A stretch of 5,163 nt of DNA from an uncultured Oscillospiraceae bacterium (GTDB lineage Bacteria > Bacillota > Clostridia > Oscillospirales > Oscillospiraceae), in contig CAAEDD010000009.1 in assembly GCA_900754515.1 (NCBI GenBank), positions 1 to 5,163 of the forward strand, in the 5' to 3' direction. A model generated the notes under the pieces. It saw only the letters and a program-made list of their open reading frames with translations, made no database searches and had not been told where the DNA came from. How positions within the stretch are numbered: position 1 is the first letter of the stretch; each line of letters begins with the position of its first letter. Positions 1 through 5,163 of the stretch are shown here, piece after piece. Both the position numbers and the translations under genes were made by a program.

Positions 1-544
1 ATTTGAATACGGCGGCAGCTGCCTCCGGGTCTACATAAATATTAACCTCTGCCGCCGGGGTGACGTTCCCCCCATAGGCCGCTGAGCCTCCCATGATGAG
101 TATCTCCGGGATATACTTAGGCAAATCCGGATACTTGGCCAGGGCAATGGCCACATTCGTTAAAGGTCCGGTAGCTATCAGCTTAAGCTGCCCGTTATAT
201 GCCTTTGCGGTCTCATAAAGGGCGTCCCAAGCCCGCTCCTCTCTGTACACCGGATTTTCCGGCATCGGAAGCTGCACGTCACCCAGGCCGTTTTTTCCGT
301 GGAAGGCCTCCGCAGTCTCCAGTTTTTTCAGAAGCGGGGCTTCAGCCCCCCGGTAAACCGGGTAATCCGTACCCATAAGCCTGTTAAGCCGAAGTGTGTT
401 GGTATAGGTAAATTCCTGAGGGGCATTACCACAGACAGTGGATATTCCCCTTATATCCAGTTCATCCAGGGAATGGGCGGTCATTATTGCCACGGCATCG
501 TCTGTGCCGGTATCGCAATCCATCCAAACGGGAATTCTTTTCAT
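1..544 (-). CDS. Nucleoside hydrolase, IUNH family (second paralog; partial, C-terminus beyond left edge)
   Basis: This enzyme should hydrolyse the N-glycosidic bond of a ribonucleoside in the cytoplasm, giving free base and ribose. The first 181 residues are visible of a family usually about 310-320 long. The N-terminal calcium and ribose motif DCDTGTDDA (residues 9-17) carries Asp9, Asp11, Asp15 and Asp16. Asn40 ends the TVCGN strand, and His82 sits in FHGKNGLG. The ATGPLTN loop (124-130) follows. Asn160, Glu166 and Asn168 in the segment NVTPAAEVN fall at the same numbers as the ribose-binding residues of Crithidia IU-NH. The catalytic His-Asp pair near residue 241 is not visible. Val167 replaces the Phe found in the neighbouring paralog. 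The ATG overlaps the TGA of the upstream hydrolase as ATGA, with GGGGAGG seven nt before it, so translational coupling is likely. The family is firm; base preference cannot be read from this part. Confidence 0.95.
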   Translation of the reverse strand, partial: MKRIPVWMDCDTGTDDAVAIMTAHSLDELDIRGISTVCGNAPQEFTYTNTLRLNRLMGTDYPVYRGAEAPLLKKLETAEAFHGKNGLGDVQLPMPENPVYREERAWDALYETAKAYNGQLKLIATGPLTNVAIALAKYPDLPKYIPEILIMGGSAAYGGNVTPAAEVNIYVDPEAAAAVFK

Positions 545-1491
545 CTGTCCGCCTCCCCATAGAGTTTTATACTGTCCACCATATAGTCGGCGAAAGCTTC
601 CCGGTTGACATTCATAACGCAGGACACATTGGGTTTATTTCCGGACAGTCCAAGAGTATCCGCCACAGTGGTGCCCTTACAATATTCCCCGCAGGTCTCT
701 ATCTCCACATACATATCCTTAATCTCAAAGAACTCCGGGTGCAGCAGCACGACTACGGCGCAGGGGTCGTGCATTGGCGCTCCTTCATAGCCTATGCTTC
801 TGTGGAAGGTATAGAAGAACTCCAGCCACTGGGCAACTATACTGCTCACAGGGTTGTTCAGCGCCCGTATGCGCTCAAAATCCCGCGGCAGAATCAAGGC
901 TTTCTCCGTCACATCCAGTCCGGACATTATAAGTGGAATGCCGGAAGTAAACACGCATTTTGCCGCCTCCGGATCCACAAGTATATTGAACTCCGCCGCC
1001 GGAGTCCAGTTCCCATAGGCTACTCCACCCCCCATCAGGCTTATTCTCTCTATCTTGCTCTTTAGCTCCGGATGGGAGACCAGCAGAGCGGCAGTGTTGC
1101 TCAGAGGTCCTGTAGAGACGATGGTTACAGGCTCGCTGCTCTCACGAAGTACCTTGGCCATGAGCTCCACTGCGCTGAGGGTGCTCAGCTCCATTGCAGG
1201 TTCCGGCAGCTCCGGCCCGTCCAGTCCCGACTCTCCATGTATGTTTGGTGCAATCTCCAAGTCGGTGACCAGAGGACATGGCCTGCCTGCCGCCACCGGA
1301 GCATCCAGTCCGATAAGCGTACACACCCGCCTTGCGTTATAGCTGGTTTTTTCCAGAGTGGAGTTTCCGCCCACTGTGGTCACTGCCCGTATATCAAAGG
1401 CACCGCTTGCCTGAGCCAGGACCCAGGCTATAGCGTCGTCATGTCCCGGGTCGCCGTCCAGGATGAGAGGTATCTTTTTAATTGAAGACAT
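541..1491 (-). CDS. Nucleoside hydrolase, IUNH family (complete)
   Basis: A 316-residue protein of normal length for inosine-uridine preferring nucleoside hydrolases, which split ribonucleosides into base and ribose in the cytoplasm. The family signature DGDPGHDDA spans residues 12-20, with calcium and ribose ligands Asp14, Asp18 and Asp19. Asn43 ends TVGGN, His85 lies in IHGESGLDG, and the STGPLSN loop is at 126-132. The ribose-binding segment NWTPAAEFN gives Asn161, Glu167, Phe168 and Asn169. His241-Asp242 in the MHDP motif supply the usual leaving-group acid and last calcium ligand, so all expected active-site residues are present. No signal peptide or membrane segment is seen. The start is the only in-frame ATG before the signature and has GGAG seven nt upstream. 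It follows the permease gene after 73 nt and overlaps the next hydrolase by 4 nt. Substrate could be purine, pyrimidine or modified nucleosides; positions 225 and 229 are both Phe, which leaves specificity open. Confidence 0.97.
   Translation of the reverse strand: MSSIKKIPLILDGDPGHDDAIAWVLAQASGAFDIRAVTTVGGNSTLEKTSYNARRVCTLIGLDAPVAAGRPCPLVTDLEIAPNIHGESGLDGPELPEPAMELSTLSAVELMAKVLRESSEPVTIVSTGPLSNTAALLVSHPELKSKIERISLMGGGVAYGNWTPAAEFNILVDPEAAKCVFTSGIPLIMSGLDVTEKALILPRDFERIRALNNPVSSIVAQWLEFFYTFHRSIGYEGAPMHDPCAVVVLLHPEFFEIKDMYVEIETCGEYCKGTTVADTLGLSGNKPNVSCVMNVNREAFADYMVDSIKLYGEADR
552..558 (-). promoter_or_regulatory. Ribosome binding site of the second hydrolase
   Basis: Read on the minus strand this is GGGGAGG, seven nt before the ATG at 544-542. 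It lies inside the last codons of the upstream hydrolase. It fixes the start of the partial hydrolase at the ATGA overlap and suggests independent or coupled re-initiation there. Confidence 0.8.
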
Positions 1492-1564
1492 AGTGTTTCT
1501 CCATTCCTTTTTACATTAATCCACGTTTACCCGGAGCCCTTCCTGCAATTGCGCTGCGGTCCGG
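1492..1564 (-). other. 73-nt intergenic spacer between permease 2 and the first hydrolase
   Basis: This is the only real gap in the operon. It holds the hydrolase Shine-Dalgarno at its left end. A small interrupted inverted repeat (CCGGA/TCCGG, 1531-1535 and 1560-1564, 24-nt loop) and an 8-nt palindrome, GCAATTGC (1545-1552), are also present. Neither makes a strong stem followed by a T-run in the reading direction, so I do not call a terminator. No well-spaced -35/-10 pair was seen either. The simplest reading is readthrough from the transporter genes into the hydrolases, possibly with an mRNA processing or attenuation point here. Confidence 0.7.
1499..1502 (-). promoter_or_regulatory. Ribosome binding site of the first hydrolase
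   Basis: Minus-strand GGAG lies seven nt before the ATG at 1491-1489. It is weaker than the other three sites in the operon. A second purine stretch, AAAAAGGAA, lies just upstream but is too distant to be the main site. Confidence 0.7.
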
Positions 1565-2545
1565 TTACGCCTGGGAAGATGCCTTTTTCTCCAGTGCGGC
1601 AGCCGAATGCTTCTTCATTTCCTTCCGGTTTCTGGATGCGGCAAAAATCACAAGTCCTATAATAGTTACCGCATAGGGGATAGGCGATGCCAGATTGGAG
1701 TCAAGCCCTATTGCGGAGAACTTGATTCCCAGGGCCTGAGCAAAGCCAAACACCAGCGAGGACAGCATTCCTCCCAAACACTCGCCGTTACCCATAGCCT
1801 GGGCTGCCAGCGCTATAAAGCCACGTCCGGCCACCATATCCAGTGACCAGCCCTGAGCATAGGCCATGGACATGAAGGCGCCGCCAAACCCGCTCATAAG
1901 TCCGGAAAAGCCAATAGCGATATACTTTATCTTCAGGACGGAAACACCCACGGAGGAAGCTGCATTCGGGTTTTCACCCACGGCCCGTATATTGAGCCCC
2001 AGGCTAGTCCTATACAGCATTATGGAAGTGAGCAGGCAGAACAGAAATGCCAGGTATGTCAGGAGATTATGGCCTGACAGCACCTGCCCTATAAATGGAA
2101 TTTTGTTCACCAGAGGGATGGTAATATCAGGTATGCAAAGAGTCTTGGTAATGAGTCCCGTAGTGGATGCCATGGCCCTGCCCTCGGTTATGTTGGTTAT
2201 GACCTTGCACAAAAACAGCGTTCCACCGGAGCCCATCATATTTATGGCAATGCCCACCAGAACTATGTCTGTTTTCATCTGGAAAGCGAAGAAGCCCATT
2301 ATAAGGCTCATCAGCACACCCACCACCAGCGCCGCCAGCAATCCCCAGAACCAGCTGCCGGCATAGTAGCTCACCAGAGAGCCGCTAAGGGCGGAGAACA
2401 TCATCAAGCCTTCAATGCCTATATTGCAAAAGCCCGCCTTTTCAACAACGATGGCCGCCAGGGTGGCAAAAATTATCGGAGCTGAGATACGGAGTATGGA
2501 GAAGAAAAATTCCGGAGTAAGCAGCATGCTCATGAAGTTAGACAT
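1565..2545 (-). CDS. Nucleoside ABC transporter permease 2 (NupQ/YufQ-like, BPD_transp_2 family)
   Basis: A 326-residue inner-membrane protein, the second of two permease subunits forming the channel of a BMP-type nucleoside importer. Hydrophobic segments lie at about residues 15-34, 45-60, 63-86, 92-115, 160-177, 208-228, 240-252, 258-275 and 288-303. The family motif GFCNIGIEGLMM is at 38-49. The cytoplasmic loop with RAVGENPNAASSVG (187-200) is the likely contact with the ATPase. GRGFIALAAQAMG (240-252) is the conserved late segment. The tail after residue 304 is basic and probably cytoplasmic. Length is normal for this smaller permease. The start overlaps the end of permease 1 by 8 nt and has a purine-rich site eight nt upstream, which favours this ATG over the in-frame Met5 and Met7. 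Family and role are clear; nucleosides as substrate rest on family likeness and the adjoining hydrolases. Confidence 0.9.
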   Translation of the reverse strand: MSNFMSMLLTPEFFFSILRISAPIIFATLAAIVVEKAGFCNIGIEGLMMFSALSGSLVSYYAGSWFWGLLAALVVGVLMSLIMGFFAFQMKTDIVLVGIAINMMGSGGTLFLCKVITNITEGRAMASTTGLITKTLCIPDITIPLVNKIPFIGQVLSGHNLLTYLAFLFCLLTSIMLYRTSLGLNIRAVGENPNAASSVGVSVLKIKYIAIGFSGLMSGFGGAFMSMAYAQGWSLDMVAGRGFIALAAQAMGNGECLGGMLSSLVFGFAQALGIKFSAIGLDSNLASPIPYAVTIIGLVIFAASRNRKEMKKHSAAALEKKASSQA

Positions 2546-3710
2546 TCACGGCACCCCCTTCCGCAACGGTCTGGGCATTTTTCCGCTGCAGCTCCTCCTG
2601 AGCGGTTTTGACCACCAGCCTCTGGCGGTAACGGGCCATGAATTGTTCGGCCGCGAAGAACAGGAAAATGACGCCCTGGATTATATCAATAAGCTGAGCA
2701 GGCACTCCCGCATAGGTTGCCATCAGGTCACAGCCCTTAGACAGATAGGCCATGAAGAATGCTGCCAAAGGAACGTACAGCGGATTGTTGCCCGCCAATA
2801 TAGCAATCGTGATGCCAGTCCATCCGTAGCCCGGCAGAGCGCTCCAGGAGAAGGTGGGATAGCGTCCAAGCATTTCTATGCCGCCGCCCACGCCGGCCAG
2901 GAATCCGCCCAGCACTTGGGAGAGGACAACCACTGCCCCCACCTTCATACCTGAATACATGGAGAAGGACTGGTTAATACCTATCATGCGGATGGAATAG
3001 CCCCAACGTGTACGGTACATGAACACAGCCACTATTGCCACGGCGATAAGGGCCACCACAAAGCCCCAGGTAAGCTTTGCCCCGGTGAACACGCTGTTGT
3101 CCACTATGGGGGCTATCTTGGCGGTCTCCATAAAGGGGAAGCTCTGAATCTGCCCCTTGGACTTATCCGCCAGATGGGTGCTCATCAGGTATTTGATTAT
3201 GTACATAATGATGTAGTTCAGCATCAGGGAGTTGACCATTTCGCTCACTCCCATTTTTGCCTTCAGCAGCGCCGGTATCAGCATCACTGCTGCCACAACA
3301 AGGCCGGCTATTAATACCGCCACCACGGCATGGACGCCCGCCGCCATGGGCACGTAAACGGCGATCATGCCCGCCGCAAAGGCGCCCAGCATCGTACCGC
3401 CCTCGGAACCCAGGTTGAACTGGTTTGCCGAGAACATGACGCAAACGGAAAGGCCGGTAAATATTGTGGGTATCATTGCGGCAAAAACATCTGCCAGGCG
3501 CTTGAATTCAAAGCTTGTGCCGTTTTTGCCCATACGAAACAGCGGGCCGACAAGCAGCTGTTTAAGTGCCTCCCCGGCAGCCTCCAACTTTTCGCCGAAG
3601 CCTTCGCCCTCGGCGCTGATGAAGATCAGCAGCGTCGCCACAAGGAGGGCTATAAATATGGCGAGGAAGCCGCGTATAAGGGTAAATCCTATTTCCCGTC
3701 TTTTAGTCAT
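2538..3710 (-). CDS. Nucleoside ABC transporter permease 1 (NupP/YufP-like, BPD_transp_2 family)
   Basis: A 390-residue inner-membrane protein, the larger permease partner of the nucleoside importer. A positively charged start (MTKRR) precedes a first membrane segment at about 12-32. A roughly 40-residue external loop follows, which is typical of the longer subunit of this pair. Further hydrophobic segments lie near 75-95, 104-122, 126-148, 160-176, 213-232, 257-277, 295-323 and 338-356. Family motifs are FNLGSEGG (98-105), EMVNSLMLNYI (157-167), the coupling-loop region around RMIGINQSFSMYSGM (241-255), and GYGWTGITIAILAGNNPL (294-311). The last 30 or so residues are charged and should be cytoplasmic. 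The ATG lies inside the ATPase stop region (8-nt overlap) and has a textbook AAGGAGG seven nt upstream. The 3' end overlaps permease 2 by 8 nt, implying coupled, stoichiometric synthesis of the two permeases. Confidence 0.9.
   Translation of the reverse strand: MTKRREIGFTLIRGFLAIFIALLVATLLIFISAEGEGFGEKLEAAGEALKQLLVGPLFRMGKNGTSFEFKRLADVFAAMIPTIFTGLSVCVMFSANQFNLGSEGGTMLGAFAAGMIAVYVPMAAGVHAVVAVLIAGLVVAAVMLIPALLKAKMGVSEMVNSLMLNYIIMYIIKYLMSTHLADKSKGQIQSFPFMETAKIAPIVDNSVFTGAKLTWGFVVALIAVAIVAVFMYRTRWGYSIRMIGINQSFSMYSGMKVGAVVVLSQVLGGFLAGVGGGIEMLGRYPTFSWSALPGYGWTGITIAILAGNNPLYVPLAAFFMAYLSKGCDLMATYAGVPAQLIDIIQGVIFLFFAAEQFMARYRQRLVVKTAQEELQRKNAQTVAEGGAVNV
2554..2560 (-). promoter_or_regulatory. Ribosome binding site of permease 2
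   Basis: Minus-strand AAGGGGG lies eight nt before the ATG at 2545-2543, inside the last codons of permease 1. It decides the start of permease 2 against the later in-frame ATGs. Confidence 0.75.
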
Positions 3711-5163
3711 GACATACCCTCCTTATTTCCTCTTCGCTCTGATGTTTAAGTCCCAGCATATATTCGCCCATCTCGGCATCGGTGAGATCGGCGGTATCCT
3801 CAAAGTAGGCAGCGATCCGTCCGTTATGCATGACTATAAGGCTGTCTGAAAGCTCCATCACCTCGTTAAGGTCGGCAGATATAAGCAGCACGGCTATTCC
3901 TGAGCGCGCCAGCTCCAGAAGCTTTTTCCTTATAAACTCCGTTGCCCCTACGTCAATGCCCCTGGTAGGCTGGTCGGCCAAAATCAGAGATGGTTTGTTG
4001 GAAAATTCCCGAGCCACCACCACCTTCTGAATATTGCCTCCCGACAGCATGCCCACCTGCTGCTTTCTGGACTTGCATAATACCGTAAACTCTTCAATGA
4101 GCCTGTCTGACTCGCTGTGAATGGCATTCATATTGAATACGAGGCCTTTATTCAAGCGTTTTGCACCACAGCGGTCGGATATCAGGTTTTCTTCAATGGT
4201 AGCAGTGGAAGCTATTCCATATATCATTCGGTCTTCAGGAACCAGAGACACTCCCATTTCCCTTATTTTCTCCTGGGACACCCCAAGAATATTCTTTCCG
4301 TTGACGGCAGCACTGCCTCCGCTGGGGCGCTGGAAGTTAAAGAGAATATCCACCAGCTCTTTCTGGCCGTTACCCTCCACACCGGCAATACCCAGAATTT
4401 CACCCTTGCGCACATCAAAGGAGATCTTGTCCAGCATCTTCTTGTTCATGCTGTTTATGTACTCCAGGTCTCTCACCCTGAGCACAGTGTCTCCGGGCTT
4501 TGCCTTGTCCTTCTGAATTTCAAGGATAACATCCCTTCCAACCATCAGCCTGGAGATCTGCTCCTTGGTGACATCCTTTGTGTTGTACACGCCCATGCTG
4601 CGCCCGCCCCTGAGGATGGTCATCCTGTCTGTTATCTCCATTATCTCGTTAAGCTTGTGAGATATGAACACGATGGTATATCCCTGCTCCTTCAGGCTTT
4701 TGAGTTCCCGGAACAGCTCGACGGTTTCCTGAGTGGTGAGAACCGCCGTAGGTTCGTCAAGGATGAGTATGCTTGCACCCCGCACAAGAGCCTTCAGAAT
4801 CTCTACCTTCTGCTTCATACCTACCGGGATATCCGCCACCTTGGCCTCCGGCTCCACATGGAGGTTATACTTTTCAGAATACTCCCGGGTTATCTCTATG
4901 GCCTTGGCTCTGTCAATAAAGATGCCCGACTTCTTGGGCACCATTCCCAGCACCATATTCTCCGCCACGGACAGGCTGGGAACAAGCATGAAGTGCTGGT
5001 GCACCATACCTATCTCATGCTCAATGGCAACGGCGGGAGATGAAATATGCAGCTTCTCTCCGTTTACGATTATTTCCCCACTGGTGGGCTGTTCCAGTCC
5101 AAACAGCATTTTCATCAGTGTGGACTTACCAGCGCCGTTTTCACCCATTAGAGCATGGATCTC
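3703..5163 (-). CDS. Nucleoside ABC transporter ATPase with two fused nucleotide-binding domains (NupO/YufO-like; partial, N-terminus beyond right edge)
   Basis: Cytoplasmic ATPase that powers the two permeases encoded next. The frame is open to the right edge, starting EIHAL before the Met at 5148-5146, so that Met sits in the Walker A region and is not the start. About 28 N-terminal residues are missing from a roughly 510-residue family. Numbering from that Met, domain 1 has Walker A GENGAGKST (2-10), Q-loop Gln51, a signature IPVGMKQ (107-113) that departs from LSGGQ, Walker B LILDEP with Asp131 and Glu132, and His164. Domain 2 has GVEGNGQKE (256-264) in place of a Walker A with no GKS/T, a near-consensus LSGGN (368-372), ADQPTRGIDVGA (391-402) with Gln393 for the catalytic Glu, and Ala425 for the switch His. 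This asymmetry is characteristic of the sugar/nucleoside import ATPases, as far as I recall. It ends within the start of permease 1 (8-nt overlap). Confidence 0.93.
   Translation of the reverse strand, partial: EIHALMGENGAGKSTLMKMLFGLEQPTSGEIIVNGEKLHISSPAVAIEHEIGMVHQHFMLVPSLSVAENMVLGMVPKKSGIFIDRAKAIEITREYSEKYNLHVEPEAKVADIPVGMKQKVEILKALVRGASILILDEPTAVLTTQETVELFRELKSLKEQGYTIVFISHKLNEIMEITDRMTILRGGRSMGVYNTKDVTKEQISRLMVGRDVILEIQKDKAKPGDTVLRVRDLEYINSMNKKMLDKISFDVRKGEILGIAGVEGNGQKELVDILFNFQRPSGGSAAVNGKNILGVSQEKIREMGVSLVPEDRMIYGIASTATIEENLISDRCGAKRLNKGLVFNMNAIHSESDRLIEEFTVLCKSRKQQVGMLSGGNIQKVVVAREFSNKPSLILADQPTRGIDVGATEFIRKKLLELARSGIAVLLISADLNEVMELSDSLIVMHNGRIAAYFEDTADLTDAEMGEYMLGLKHQSEEEIRRVCHD
3718..3724 (-). 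promoter_or_regulatory. Ribosome binding site of permease 1
   Basis: Minus-strand AAGGAGG, the full consensus complementary to the 16S rRNA 3' end, lies seven nt before the ATG at 3710-3708 and inside the 3' end of the ATPase gene. It fixes the permease 1 start. Confidence 0.85.

Noticed and set aside
1..1020. Direct DNA repeat between the two hydrolase genes (around 23-75 and 969-1020)
   Set aside because: The likeness follows from the shared protein motif for ribose binding. The DNA differs at many third positions and does not extend, so it is homology between paralogs and not a recent repeat.
487..1065. Plus-strand open frame of about 192 codons opposite the first hydrolase
   Set aside because: It is fully antisense to conserved hydrolase sequence, has no good Shine-Dalgarno and no recognisable motifs.
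1518..1531. Possible catabolite repression (cre) site on the minus strand, GGTAAACGTGGATT
   Set aside because: The left half is close to the consensus but the right half does not match, so it is no better than a half-site expected by chance.
1498..1552. Possible promoter for the hydrolase genes (TTGCAG with TAATGT)
   Set aside because: The -35-like box matches only three of six bases and the spacer is about 24 nt, too long for a standard promoter.
1531..1564. Inverted repeat CCGGA/TCCGG as an intrinsic terminator
   Set aside because: The arms are only five bases with a 24-nt loop, and no T-run follows in the reading direction.
4117..5043. Long plus-strand open frame of about 308 codons
   Set aside because: It lies antisense to the ATPase gene, whose motifs are unmistakable. 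The translation is rich in His and Leu with no recognisable domain, as expected of a shadow of a biased coding strand.
5146..5148. ATG as the start of the ATPase
   Set aside because: It falls directly before the Walker A glycine. The frame stays open to the edge and reads EIHAL before it, matching the usual family sequence, so the true start is outside the window.

Overview
All genes in this window lie on the minus strand, so they are read from the right edge to the left. There are five: two are cut by the window edges and three are complete. Together they form a compact operon for nucleoside uptake and cleavage. In reading order they are a duplicated ABC transporter ATPase (3703-5163, N-terminus beyond the right edge), a first inner-membrane permease (2538-3710), a second permease (1565-2545), a complete nucleoside hydrolase of the IUNH family (541-1491), and a second, different nucleoside hydrolase (1-544, C-terminal part beyond the left edge).

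The ATPase and two permeases match the layout of the BMP-type ribonucleoside importers, such as Bacillus subtilis NupNOPQ (YufNOPQ) and Lactococcus BmpA-NupABC. In those systems a lipoprotein of the basic membrane protein (BMP) family captures nucleosides outside the cell. No such gene is in the window. If present, it probably lies beyond the right edge, upstream of the ATPase, along with the operon promoter. Once inside, nucleosides would be split by the two hydrolases into free base and ribose for salvage.

The genes are tightly packed. ATPase and permease 1 overlap by 8 nt, as do permease 1 and permease 2. The two hydrolase genes overlap by 4 nt (ATGA). The only real gap is 73 nt (1492-1564), between permease 2 and the first hydrolase, and it shows no convincing terminator or promoter. 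One transcript is therefore likely. No stretch over 300 bases lacks a gene, and nothing convincing is encoded on the plus strand. I see no tRNA, rRNA, mobile element, CRISPR array or long repeat.

The organism is most likely a Gram-positive Firmicute, probably of the Clostridia (Lachnospiraceae-like). The reasons are the strong purine-rich Shine-Dalgarno sequences (AAGGAGG, GGGGAGG), a GC content just above one half by eye, and this transporter type. That placement is inference. The window holds well-known protein families and no sign of an undescribed system. The points worth a second look are the pairing of two divergent nucleoside hydrolases and the substitutions in their base-binding regions.
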